64,000 nt of DNA from Spiroplasma endosymbiont of Cantharis nigra (GTDB lineage Bacteria; Bacillota_I; Bacilli_A; Mycoplasmatales; Mycoplasmataceae): assembly GCF_964019925.1 (NCBI RefSeq), contig NZ_OZ026470.1, forward strand, positions 372,001 through 436,000, written 5' to 3'. The notes under the pieces were generated by a model. It was not told where the DNA came from, did no database searches, and was given only the letters and a program-made list of their open reading frames with translations. The first letter of the stretch is position 1, and each line of letters begins with the position of its first letter. This document shows positions 9,346-20,540 of this stretch, piece by piece. Position numbers and translations under genes: made by a program.

Positions 9346-10201
9346 AGATGAAACAAATATTAATATTGAAGAACAAATTTCAAAAAAACAAAATGGCTTT
9401 ATGAAATTTTTAAAATCTGAATTAACAGGTTGAAACCCATTTGAGATTTTACTTTTATTTATTTCTACAGCTTTAATATTAACTCTAGGAATAGTTGCAA
9501 AAGATAAGGCGATTGCAATAATTGCAGGTATAACTGGTACAATTGGTGTTATTCTTGGAGCAAAGGGAAAAATAAGTGCTTTTATTGTAGCAACTATTAA
9601 TTCTGTTTTATATATTATAATTCTTATTCAAGGATCCTTGTTTAGTTCAATAATATTACATGCAGCATTCTATATACCAATGAATATAATTGGTTTTGGT
9701 CTTTGATTTAGAAAAAGAGATAATAAGGGAGATGTTATGTCAAGATTTTTATCATGACCTGCAATGATATTGGTTTATTTAACTTTAATTATAGTTTGAG
9801 TTACTTATTCCTTATTAATGATTAAGTTTAGTGACGCAAATAGTATATGATTTGATTCATTTATTTTAATGGGAACTATAATGGCAATTATCTTAATGAT
9901 TTTTCGATATGTTGATCAATGAACATTATGATTATTAACAAATTTAGTAAGTTTAATTATGTGAACTTTTATTTTGATTAATATTGAAGATAGTTTATTT
10001 GAAAAATCTACAGTAATTATTTTTATAATTCAATATGCTTCAAGTTTAATTAACTCTATTTACGGATTTTGAAATTGAATCAGATTAAATAAAAATAGTA
10101 AAAGGTATCAAGTAAAAATACTTAATAAAGATGACTATGAAAAATTAACTAAGAGTCAAAAAATAAGTTATAGGTTTGATAAGTTTTTTACAAAAAAATA
10201 A
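9332..10201 (+). CDS. pnuC: PnuC-family vitamin/nucleoside transporter
   Basis: This 289-residue membrane protein has about seven helices. The family-typical aromatic motif near the substrate site reads YVDQWTLWLLTNLVSLIMW, and TGWNPFE sits before helix 1. PnuC proteins pass nicotinamide riboside by facilitated diffusion; relatives take thiamine, riboflavin or deoxynucleosides. GGGAG is 6 nt before the ATG, which lies inside the end of the kinase gene, so translation is probably coupled. Transport plus trapping by the upstream kinase would be a sensible salvage path. Substrate is inferred from family and neighbours. Confidence 0.9.
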
Positions 10202-10235
10202 AATATACTTTTTAATTTTAAAAATTTATTTATAA

Positions 10236-10264
10236 ATTAAAAAACCAACACTTAAATGTTGGTT
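10236..10264 (-). terminator. Terminator of the minus-strand nitroreductase pseudogene
   Basis: The stem AACCAACA/TGTTGGTT (10243-10250 with 10257-10264) is followed on the minus strand by TTTTTT. On the plus strand it lacks a T tail but may still end the pnuC transcript. Confidence 0.75.
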
Positions 10265-10287
10265 GAATAGATATTAAATTATTTTTT

Positions 10288-10934
10288 TTATTTAACTATT
10301 TTATAAGCTTTTTCAGCAGGTCTTCTTGTTTTTGAAAATGAATGATGAAATTCTTGAGAGGTGTCTACTTTTCCAATAAACATTCCAACTAAAACTTTTT
10401 CATTTTCTAAATTTATTAAATTATGTTTTGCAAGAATTTGTCCCACCATATTTGAATCTAATCCTTCACTTGGACAAACATCAATTTCCATTTCTTGTGC
10501 AGTATTAAGCACAGTTCCTAAAGAAATATATGCTTGTCTTGCAGCTCATTCATTAATAGACATATCTAATGAAGTAAGTACTGCATTAACTCCACCAATC
10601 ATTGTTTCTCTAATACTTTCAAAACCATCTGGAATATTTCTTTCAGTTTGTTCTTTAAAATGAATATTTTTTAATATTCTTCCTTGTAAGCAACTCAAAT
10701 AATTATTGCAGAAGCTTGTGTAACTCCAACTTGGTTTCATCAACCAGCTAATATTTCTTCTCTTATTTCTTTATTTTCAATTAAAAGAACTTTAAAAGGT
10801 TCCATACCAAAGAACTTGGTGCTCATCTAATAGATTCTAATAATTCAGTTTTTTGTTCATCAGATAATTTGAATTCCTTTTGGTATCTTTTAGCTGAAAT
10901 ACGATTATTTAATAATTGTAAACTTTTTTGTCAT
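10288..10934 (-). pseudogene. Nitroreductase family protein, several frameshifts
   Basis: Fragments in different frames add up to an FMN-dependent NAD(P)H nitroreductase: LLNNRISAKRYQKEF, then SIRWAPSS, then GMEPFKVLLIEN, then a clean C-terminal part (INEWAARQAYISLGTVL...KTRRPAEKAYKIVK). The ATG at 10934 has AGAGAGG upstream. The frame breaks at least three times: in an A6 run near 10925, near 10815 (CTTTGG missing one base before GMEPF), and near 10690-10700. The break in the A6 run needs +1, not the usual -1 slip. It is either a decaying gene or several base errors in the assembly; the nearby HAD and manA genes are also broken. Confidence 0.85.
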
Positions 10935-11169
10935 TTTTCTTTTTCCTCTCTTTTAAGAAACACTAAAAAATTTAAGTACTCACAAGTAGGTATATTAAAT
11001 TTTTATTTTAGTAATTAAACCATTTATTTCTTAAATATTTTGTTATAAATAAAGTAATATGAATATTTTTGTATTATATTACTTTATTAGTATAAACCTA
11101 ATATAAGTTTATAAATATATATTTTTTAGAAAAAATCAAGTTAAAATAATCTTGTAATGGAGGAATGCA

Positions 11170-12032
11170 ATGAGAAAGATAAAAAAAATAGCAGCCACTG
11201 ATATGATGGGACAATCATTTTTGAATTAGATACTATCAGTGAAGCAAATAAGAAACACTTATTAAATTTTCAAAAAAATTCAAATAATAGTTTAACTATT
11301 GTTACAGGAAGAAACTATTTTTTAACAGATTTTGCTGTAAAAGAATTAAATATTAATTTGCCAGTAATTTGTTCTAATGGAGCTTCAGTAATTGATCCTC
11401 AAACATTAAAATATGTTGCAAAAAGACATTTTAAAAAAGCAGAAATTAAAGAGTTATTAGAAAAATTTTTAAATACAACTATTGATATTTGTGTTCCAAA
11501 TGATTTTAGAACACATTTTATTCAAGATGAAGAGTGAATTGAGTCATTAATTGAAAATAAGATGAACTTAAATTTTTCACATTTTCCTGATGGAAAAGTT
11601 TTATATAATTATGAAAGTTTAGAGCAATTAATTGAAAAGGGTTTAGATTTAGATGAAAGTTTTCCAGTTTTAGTAGCAAATGTTAAAAATGATAAACAAT
11701 TAGAGTATGTTAGAAATATTGTAAAAAATAATAACGTATTAGCTTTGGAATTTCCAAGAGGTGATAAATGTAGAGTTGAGATTTTTAAAAAGGGTGTAAC
11801 AAAAAGTTGAGGGTTGAATAAATTATTGGAAAAATATGATTTATCAAAAGAAGATATTCATTTATTTGGTGATGAACATAATGATTTTCCAATGTTTGAA
11901 GATTTTCCTAATTGCTATGCTGTGGGGAATGCAATTGAAGGTATTAAGGAATTATCTAAAGAAGTCATTGATACTGTTCAAAATGCAGGCGTAGGAAAAA
12001 AATTAAATAAAATTATTGAAGAATTTAAATAA
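11170..12032 (+). pseudogene. HAD-superfamily (Cof type) phosphatase, frameshifted in the active-site motif
   Basis: The start MRKIKKIAATDM reads in one frame and the rest, from about 11206, in another: TIIFELDTISEANKKH, IVTGRNYF, ICSNGASVID and the C-terminal IHLFGDEHNDFPMF with its metal-binding Asp. One base is missing inside the motif that should read DMDGT. The whole otherwise matches a Cof/YidA-like sugar-phosphate phosphatase of about 287 residues. GGAGG lies before the ATG. All other parts are undisturbed, so either the lesion is recent or it is a sequence error. Confidence 0.85.
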
Positions 12033-12068
12033 TAACTATTTTTATAATAATTGAAGAGGTAATGAAAA

Positions 12069-12978
12069 ATGAAAAATAAAATTATAAAAATTAAACCTTT
12101 CTTTTCCAAAAGAATTGGGGTGGAGAGAAATTAAGGAATATGGTTTTCAAATACCAAGCAATGATATTGGTGAAGCTTGATTGATCTCTGCTCATGAAAA
12201 TGGAATGTCTTTATTAGAAGATAAAACTACTTTTAAGTCTTTTTTTGAAAACAATAGAGATAAATTTGGAGTAAGTAAAGATGAACAATTCCCATTATTA
12301 GTAAAAATAATAACAGCTAATGATTATCTTTCAGTTCAAGTTCATCCAAACGATGAATATGCAAAAATTCATCATAACTCTTTGGGAAAACCAGAATGTT
12401 GATATATAATGGATTGTCCAAAGGACGCTAAATTAATTTATGGTCATAAAGCAACTAATCTGAGTTCATTTGAAAATTTAATGAATAATGGAGAATGAAA
12501 AAAATTATTAAAGGAAGTAGAAGTTCAAAGGGGAGATTTTCTTTATGTTGAACCAGGAAAAATTCACGCTATTACTCCTGGAGTTGTAGTTTATGAGTTA
12601 CAAAGATCTAGTGATATAACTTATAGATTATATGATTATGATAGAGTTGATGATAAAGGAATAGCAAGAGAATTACACATAAAAGAGAGTCTTGATAATC
12701 TTACAATTCCTGATTCAAAAGATATTATTATTAAAAAACAAAATAATCTTAAGTTTAGTTGTGATTTTTTCTCATTTGAAAAAATTAAAGTTGATGGAGA
12801 TAAAAAATTTATTTGGACAAAACAAGATAATGTAAAGTGATTTCAATTTACTATTTTAAATGGAAATTGTAAAATTAACTCTATAAATTTTACAATGGGG
12901 GAATCAGCTATTTGTATTGATAATTTAGAGCATTTAGAAATAATTGGAAAATGTGAAATCATTATTACTTGAACATAG
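12069..12978 (+). pseudogene. manA: Mannose-6-phosphate isomerase (ManA, type I), frameshifted near the start
   Basis: The N-terminus (MKNKIIKIKPFFSKRI) and the body are in different frames, joined at about 12112-12120 where the usual WG-x-RE motif is expected. The body is complete, about 285 residues: GEAWLISAHENG, the zinc-site VQVHPNDEYAK, KPECWYIMDC, and VEPGKIHAITPGVVVYELQ with the second metal/active-site group. The enzyme interconverts mannose-6-P and fructose-6-P. It lies upstream of a fructose-family PTS, which would fit mannose import. A single indel removes the function as sequenced. Confidence 0.85.
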
Positions 12979-12980
12979 AT

Positions 12981-13028
12981 AACCCTAAAAAATTCATATT
13001 TTTATAAAACCTTTTTAGGTTTTTTTTC
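12981..13028 (+). terminator. Hairpin terminator after manA
   Basis: AACC-C-TAAAAA (12981-12991) pairs with TTTTTA-GGTT (13012-13021) with one bulge, followed by a T run. Confidence 0.7.
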
Positions 13029-13091
13029 TTTTATAAATAAATGATTGACTTTTTAGATTAATTGGAAAATAATCTCTATGAAAGGAAAAAA

Positions 13092-15587
13092 ATGGAGAAT
13101 ATGGAAAATATATACAAGGAAAAAAATATTTTTTTAAATATCGACCTCAATTCAAAAGATGAAGTTTTTAAATATATTTGTAATAAAGCAAATGAGTTAG
13201 GTATCTTTCAAGATACAGAAAAACTTTTAAAAGCTTTTTATGAACGAGAGTCACAAGGCACAACAGGTTTTGAAGATGGTTTTGCAATACCTCATGCTAA
13301 AGTTAAAGGTATTACATCAGCTTCAATAATTTGTGTTAGAACATTAAATGGAGTTGAATGGCAGTCTTTAGATGGTGAACCATCTAAAGTTATAATTGCA
13401 CTTATTATTCCAGAAAATGCTTCAAAGGAGCACTTAGATATTTTAAGTCAAACTGCGAAAAAACTAATGGATGACAAATTAAGACAAAAATTAAAAGATG
13501 CAAAGGATGCAAAAGAGTTTACAAAATTAATTCAAGTCAAATATGCCATTTCAAAAAATAACTTAGAGGATAGCAAAAAAACAGGTAAAAATATTGTAGC
13601 TATTACAGCTTGTGTTGTTGGTGTTGCTCATACTTATATGGCAGAAGATAAATTGCTTTTGGAATTAACAAAAGCAGGACACAATATTAGAGTTGAGACA
13701 CAAGGAAGTAAAGGAGTGGGAACACCCCTAACTGCAAAAGAAATTGAAAATGCCGATGTTGTAATTATTGCAGCAGATACAAAAGTTGATTTAGATCGCT
13801 TTAATGGTAAACTTGTTTATCAAACTCATGTAGCAAGAGCAATTAAAGAACCTTTAAAATTAGTTGATGAAGCTTTACTAAAAGCTACAATTCAAGTTAA
13901 TAGTGAATTTAAAAATGAAGGTGGTATTAGTAAAACAAAACAAGGTGTATTACAACATATTTTAGCAGGAATATCATATATGATTCCTGTAATTATAATG
14001 GGGGGAATTTGTTTAGCATTTTCAATCGGAATTGCTAAAGCAATATGAGGACCTGCAGCAGGAACTGGGGGACCAATTGGTGAAAATGGTGAACCCCTTT
14101 ATCCTTGAAATCCATTAGCTGTAATGGATAAAATTGGTGGAGCAGCTTTTGCTTTAATGATTCCAATTTTAGCAGGGTTTATTGCTAACTCAATTGCAGG
14201 AAGAGCTGCTTTGGCACCTGCAATGTTAGGAGCATTTATAGGAAATGATGCTTCTAAATTTATGCCATTACCAGGAATGACAGAAGTTTCAACACCAACA
14301 GGATTTATTGGAGCTATCATTGCTGGATTACTAGTAGGGTATTATGTAAAATGAGTTAATACATGAAAAGTTCATAAATCACTTAAAGCTGTTATGCCTA
14401 TATTCTTTATTCCTTTAACAGCTGGGATAGGGATATCAATTTTATTTATTTATATTTTAGGTGGACCAATTGGTTGATTAATGAACCAACTTTCTTCTGC
14501 TATTGAAGCAGGATATAAAAGTGAAAACTTTGGTATTGGATTAGGTATTGGATTAGGTATTTTATTAGGGGCAATGGCATCATTTGATATGGGAGGACCA
14601 ATCAATAAAATTGCCTTTGTAACTTGTTCTGCACTAGTAACTTTAGAAAAACCTATTGCAGAGCCTATGGGAGCAATGGCAGCAGCCATTCCAGTCGCAC
14701 CATTGGCAATGGGATTAAGTACTATTTTATTTAAAAGATTTTTTACAAATGAAGAAAGAGGAATGGGTATCTCAGCTATGATAATGGGTACAATTGGAAT
14801 TTCAGAAGGAGCAATTCCATTTGCCATTAGAGACCCAAAAAGAGCTATTGTTGCAAACGTTCTAGGTGGAATGGTTGCAGGAGCAATAGCAGGAGGATTT
14901 CAAGTTACAGACCTTGCAGCACATGGGGGACCAATCGTGGCAATATTAGGAGCTGTTCCATATGGATGATTTACAATAATATTCTTTATTGCAATTTTAT
15001 CAGGAGTTGCAGTAACAACTTTAGTTTACGGAACATTATTAATTGTAAATAAAGGAACTATAGGTTCTTTAAAAGAACATCATGTTCTAAAATTAGAACA
15101 AATTATTGAATCTAAAAAAGAAAAACAAGATGAGATTAAAAATAAAATGTTGACTTTAAAATTATTATTAAAATCAGCAAAAACTCAAGAAGAATCAAAT
15201 AATATGCAAAAACAAATTGAGGAATTAAAAAAAGAAAAAGCACAGATTAATCTTGATGCAAAAGAGCAAATTCAAGATGCTAAAAATGCTTTTGATCAAA
15301 TCAAAGATGGTGAAAAATTATTTATTAAAGAAAATTTAAGTTCAACTAAAGAGTTTATTCAAAATTCAAAAGAAGCTAGAAAAAAATCTTTACAAGAAAT
15401 AGCTAATAAAAAAAGTAATGAGATAGCTAACTTAGAAAAATTTGATAAAAGAAATTATATTGTAAATTACTCAAATCAAGTTGAAAATATTAAAGATGAT
15501 TATCAAAAACAAATTATTAATTATCAAATTAAATTAAAAGAGAAGTTTATAATTGATTATAATAAAATTTTAAATAGTAAATTATAG
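13092..15587 (+). CDS. PTS fructose/mannose-family permease EIIABC with C-terminal coiled-coil tail
   Basis: This 831-residue fusion imports and phosphorylates a sugar. EIIA (about 1-150) has the phospho-His in GFAIPHAKV (H68). EIIB (about 165-265) has the phospho-Cys in [15 protein letters not shown] (C174); here VV replaces the usual PT after the Cys. EIIC (about 275-660) has many helices with GGPINK, TFDMG-like and [11 protein letters not shown] motifs of the fructose class. The last 165 or so residues are a charged coiled coil not usual in this family. I chose the ATG at 13092 (AAAGGA 6 nt upstream) over an in-frame TTG at 13062. The adjacent manA suggests mannose. Confidence 0.9.
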
Positions 15588-15635
15588 TAACAAAAGAGTG
15601 TTTAAATATTTTTATTCAAAATTATTTAGATATTC

Positions 15636-15658
15636 TTTTTTTTTTTTTTTTCTATAAT
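15636..15658 (+). promoter_or_regulatory. Poly-T tract next to a TATAAT -10 box
   Basis: Sixteen T (15636-15651) are followed one base later by TATAAT (15653-15658), upstream of the RpiR gene. The T run may also be the tail of the preceding terminator. Its length could alter promoter spacing. Confidence 0.5.
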
Positions 15659-15720
15659 ATTAAAAATATAAATAAAAATTCATTAATAAGATTTTATTAA
15701 TTAGTAAGGATAAAAGTTAC

Positions 15721-16506
15721 ATGAGAATTAGAGAAAAACTTAAAAATGTTATAAAAACTAATGATAAAACTCTTGATTATCAAATTGCTAACTTTATATT
15801 AAAAAGTGCTTATAATAATGTTTTTTATAAATCAAAGGAAGTTTCTTCTAAACTAAATATCTCAAAATCTACTTTAACACTTTTTTCAAAAAAACTCGGT
15901 TATGAAGGATATGGAGAACTTTTACATAAATTAATTGCTGAGATGGAGTTTTATGGATTAACAGAACAAAGTAATAATCAAGAAAATGAATTAAGTTTAG
16001 TTGATTGAATTGATATAACTGACTTTATTGATAGTTTAGAAATCCAAAAAAAATTAGATTTTTTTGTAGAAGAAATTAATATTTCAAATAGATTAGCAAT
16101 AATAAATAGTCAAGAAAGTGACTTTAAATTACTTACTCTTTTTTCACAAATAATTAATTATAATAAACAAACTTTTTATTTTAATAATAGAAAATTTGAA
16201 AGAAGTTTATTAATGAAATTAACTTCAAAAGATACAATTATTTTTTTTGTTACAGGACTAGACATTGATGAAATTATTAATTATATTAGTATTGCAAAAG
16301 ATAATAATATAAATTTTTTAATTATTACAAGTGAATCACATGTTTCAAAAGTAACAAAATATCAAGATGATTCAAACAAAATTATTATTATAAAGTCACT
16401 AACAGGGTTTACTAGAGAAACAAGAATATTAATTAGATTAAGCCAAATTAATATAATACTGACTAACTTAATATTTAAGTTAACTAAACAAGTTCATAAT
16501 AAATAA
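15721..16506 (+). CDS. RpiR-family transcriptional regulator
   Basis: This 261-residue protein has an N-terminal HTH of the RpiR type (about residues 15-75, with KEVSSKLNISKSTLTLFSKKLGYEGYGEL) and a C-terminal SIS-like sugar-phosphate domain (about 110-260). RpiR proteins sense phosphosugars. The next gene is a beta-glucoside-type PTS with an inverted repeat in front of it, so this regulator probably controls the PTS/GH1 pair. The SIS domain is diverged. Ribosome site AAGGAT is 10 nt upstream. Confidence 0.85.
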
Positions 16507-16558
16507 ACGAGTTTAATAAACACAATATTTTTCATTTTTTTCTTAAAATTATTATTAG

Positions 16559-16574
16559 TTAGAAAAAATTCTAA
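16559..16574 (+). promoter_or_regulatory. Inverted repeat, candidate operator
   Basis: TTAGAA-N4-TTCTAA lies 15 nt before the PTS start codon, within a larger imperfect TTATTAG...CTAATAA dyad (16552-16577). It is a candidate site for the upstream RpiR protein. Confidence 0.4.
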
Positions 16575-16589
16575 TAAGAAAGGAAACAT

Positions 16590-19088
16590 ATGGAAAAGAT
16601 AAAGATTTATGCTCCAGTTGATGGGATTGTAAAGGCGATTGAGAATATTTCAGATCCTGTTTTTGCAAGTAAATCATTAGGTGATGGAGTTTATATTGAA
16701 CCAAGTTCAGATATTTTTTACTCGCCAGTAAAAGATGGAAAAATAGAATTGATTACAGATACCAAACATGCAATATATTTTTCAACAAATAATTATAATG
16801 TTTTAATGCATATTGGTTTAGAAACAGTTGGACTTTCAGGTAAGCCATTCTCATTATCAAAAAAACAAGGTGAAAAAGTTTCTCTTGGTGATGAAATTGT
16901 TAAAGTTGATTGAAAAACAATTGAAAAAGCTAATCTAGAAAAAGTTACTCCTGTAGTAGTGGATTTAAATTCTGTTTCAAAATATAAATTAACAATTAAA
17001 AATGAAGGAAAAAAAGTTAAAAAGGGAGAGTTAATTTATGAGATAGAAATTGAAGATGCCAAAATAGTTAAAGATAAAAAAATTCAAATTGAAAAAAGAG
17101 AAGGTAAATATAAAACTCTTGCCTTGCAATATTTAACTGCCATTGGTGGTAAAAATAATCAAAGTCTTGTGCATAACTGTATGACAAGATTACGTTTTAA
17201 AATTATTAATAAAGATCTTGTTAATGAAAAGGCTTTAAAAGAAATAGAATTAACAAAAGGAATTAATTGAAATGGTGAAGAACTTCAAATAATTATTGGT
17301 GGAGAAGTTTATAAAGTTAAAGATGAATGTCAAAAAATAATTGAAAATAAATCAACAAATGATGAAAAAACAAAAGTAACTAAAGTTCCAAGAAAACAAA
17401 AAATTATGGGAGCAATTACAGCTATTGTTTTTCCAACAATTCCAATCTTAATTGGAACAGGAGTAATTAGTGGATTGCAAGCCATTCTTGCAATCTCAGG
17501 TGTAATTTCAAATCCAGCACCTGGGCAATCAATAATTGAGTTAGATTTATTTAGTGCCTTGATGTTTATTATGTCAAAAGTTGGAATTGAATTGGTTGGA
17601 ATTGTATTTTTATGTAGTACTGTGAAATATTTTAATGGAGATCCATGACTTGCGATATGGTTAGGCGCTGCATTAACAAGTAGATATTTATTTGGAAGTG
17701 GTTGAACTTTATTTACAGTATTTGGAAATCCCATTGTTATTAAAACTTATGAAGGTACAGTGTTACCAATGATATGTGCTGGTTTATTATTAGTATTTCT
17801 AAATAATTGAATTAAAAAATGAATGCCAACTTCAGTTGATATTGTATTTAGACCAGCACTAGTATTTTTATCAACATTCTTAATAATGTTATTTACAGTA
17901 GGACCATTTTTTAGAATTATTGAACAATTTATTGCCAAGTTTGTAATTCTATTAGGAAAAATTCCATTAGGTATTGGTATGGCAATATTTGCAATGATAT
18001 GACAACCACTTGTATTAACAGGAACTCACGTTGCTGTAGTTACTGTTATTACATTACCAATGAATGATGGAGATCCATCAGCAATGTATGCTTGTTTACA
18101 AATAGCTATTATGGGACAAATTGGAGCTGTTTTAGCTTTAAGTTTTATTACTAAAAATCAAAAAACAAAACAAGCAATCTTTGCTTCATTACCTGGGGCT
18201 ATGTTTGGAGTGACTGAACCAATTATTTATGGTATTAATTTGCCAAAAATAAAACCATTTATTTTTGGCTGTGTTGGTTCACTAGTTGGTGGTTTTGTTG
18301 CAGGTATATTAGGAGTTGCTCAATATAGAAGAACTGGAACTGGTATTATGTCTTGAATGGGATTAGATATTGGATGAGGAATGGTATTTGGTATCTTAGC
18401 TGGATTTGTTTCATTATTCACAGCTTTAATTTTAACATTGATGTTATATCAAGATCGTAAATCTGAGTATATTGCTTTCAGAGAAAACAATAAGCTTTTA
18501 TTAAAAACAATTAAATTAAATTTTGATTTTGATGATGCAAAATTAAAATCTCTAAAAGAGCAACTAGCAAAAGAAACTTTAGTTATTAAAGCGTTTAATA
18601 AAAATTATAAAAATTATGAAAACAACTTAATTGATTTACAAAAGAAACAAATCAAAAAACAAAATATAATTAACAAGTTTGAAATGAAAAAGGAAAAACT
18701 TTATAACAAAGTCTTGAAGTTGGAAGATAGAGACTTAGAAAAATATAATTATTTTGCAGAGAAATATAATAATTTAAAATTATCTGAAACTTTTAATGAG
18801 CTATTTAAAGAGATTAAAGAACTTGAATTGAAATTAGTTAATTGTGAAAAAGAAGTTAAAGAATTTAATATGAAAAAATATAAAGACATTTCAGATTTTA
18901 TTGATAATTTAAATATTAATAAAAATCAAATATTAGACGATTATAAAAAAAATTATTTAAATGCTTTTAACTCTATTGATATTGCATATGAATTAACAGA
19001 AGTTAATAATATGGAATGAACAAAAAAAGAAATTCTTAATTTAAAAACAAGAGAGGAAATAAAATATGTCAAACAAAATACCAAGTAG
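16590..19088 (+). CDS. PTS glucoside-family permease, EIIA-EIIB-EIIC order, with C-terminal coiled coil
   Basis: The protein has 832 residues. EIIA of the glucose type is at the N-terminus (APVDGIV; TKHAIYF with H60; phospho-His H74 in VLMHIGLETV). EIIB carries the phospho-Cys near residue 197 (HNCMTRLRF). EIIC follows with about ten helices (GTHVAVVTV-like segment, FGVTEPIIYGINLPK). A Lys/Glu-rich coiled-coil tail of about 190 residues ends the protein. A-B-C order differs from BglF (B-C-A). The 6-phospho-beta-glucosidase gene starts inside its 3' end, so the substrate is probably an aryl- or beta-glucoside. AAGG precedes the ATG. Confidence 0.92.
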
Positions 19089-20466
19089 TTTTTTATGAGG
19101 TGGGTCAACTAGTGCCTATCAATTTGAAGGAGGTTATGATCAAGAAGGTAAAGGAAAATCTATCCAAGATACACGAACAAATATTCCTCAAGGAACAACT
19201 GATTTTAAAATAGCCTCTGATCATTATAATCATTGAAAAGAAGATGTGGCATTAATGGCAGAAATGGGATTTAAGTCATATAGATTTTCAATTGCTTGAA
19301 CAAGAATTTTGCCCCAAGGTGATGGCCAAGTAAATAGGGCAGGAATTGAATTTTATAATAATTTAATTAATGAGTTAATAAAAAATAAAATAACTCCAAT
19401 AATAACTATGTTTCATTTTGATTTACCCCATAGTTTAAATATTGATGGAGGTTGATTGAATAAAAGAACAATTAATGCTTTTGAACAATATGCAAAAGTA
19501 TTATTTGAATCATATGGTGATAGAGTAAAACATTGATTAACAATAAATGAACAAAATGTTATGATTTTATTTGGTGAAATTGTTGGAATAAATTTACCAA
19601 AAGAAGGTAATAAACTCAAAAATATATATCAAGTAAATCATCATATGATGTTAGCACAAGCAAAAGCAATTAATTTATGTCATGAAATTGTTAAAAATGG
19701 TAAGATTGGTCCCGCTCCAAATATCTCTAGTGTTTATGCAAACTCAAATAAACCCATTGACCAATTTGCAGCACTTAATATGAGAGTTATGAGAAACTGA
19801 TTTTATTTAGATACTTGTGTTTTTGGCAGATATAATTCTTTGGTTATAAATTATTTAAAGGCAAATAACTCAATGTTTGAATTTAGTGAAGAAGAAATGA
19901 AAATAATTGAAAAAGCAAAACCAGATTTTATAGCTTTTAATTATTATGCTTCTTCTACTGCTAAAATGCCTAAAAGTGATGAAATATTTGATGAATTACC
20001 CGATCAACAAAAAGTAAAAAGTGTTAAAGGTATGTATCAACAAGTCAAAAATGATAATTTATTAAAAACTCAATTTGGATGAGAAATAGATCCATTAGGT
20101 TTTAGAAATACAATCAGAGAACTTTGAGATCGATATCAATTACCCTTAATAGTTACTGAAAATGGTATTGGAGGATATGATTCTTTAACAAAAGATGGTA
20201 AAGTACATGATGATTATCGAATAGAGTATTATAAAGTTCACTTAAAAGAACTTAAAGCAGCAATACTAGAAGATAAAATTGATATTTTTGGTTATAATCC
20301 CTGAAGTGCAATTGATTTAGTATCAACTCATGAGGGAGTTAAAAAAAGATATGGTTTTGTTTATGTTAATAGAGATGAATTTGATTTAAAAGATTTAAAG
20401 AGATATAAAAAAGATAGTTTTTATTGATATCAGAATTTAATTAAAACTAATGGTGAAGAACTTTAG
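19066..20466 (+). CDS. 6-phospho-beta-glucosidase, GH1
   Basis: This 466-residue GH1 enzyme hydrolyses phosphorylated beta-glucosides in the cytoplasm. It starts with SSFLWGGSTSAYQFEGG, has the acid/base Glu in TINEQN and the nucleophile Glu in VTENGIG, and near the end THEGVKKRYGFVYVNRD, whose Lys and Tyr belong to the 6-phosphate-binding S-x-K-x-Y region. GAGAGG lies before the ATG, which overlaps the PTS gene by 23 nt. Its closest relative in the window is the gene at 51650. A bidirectional terminator follows. Confidence 0.92.
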
Positions 20467-20491
20467 AAGAAATTTACTTTATTTATAGATT

Positions 20492-20524
20492 AAAAAATTT
20501 GCTTTTAGTGCAAATTTTTTAATT
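20492..20524. terminator. Bidirectional terminator
   Basis: AAAAAATTTGC (20492-20502) pairs perfectly with GCAAATTTTTT (20510-20520) between convergent genes. A and T runs flank both sides. Confidence 0.85.
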
Positions 20525-20540
20525 TACTTTAAGATTTATT

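Noticed and set aside
10924-10930. Programmed -1 frameshift in the nitroreductase at A6G
   Set aside because: The needed shift there is +1 (or -2), and further breaks follow, so it is a lesion.
13062-13091. TTG start for the fructose-family PTS
   Set aside because: No ribosome site is near it, while the ATG at 13092 has AAAGGA at good distance.
17330-17938. Minus-strand open frames opposite the PTS EIIC region
   Set aside because: They are shadows of the real frame with no family features.
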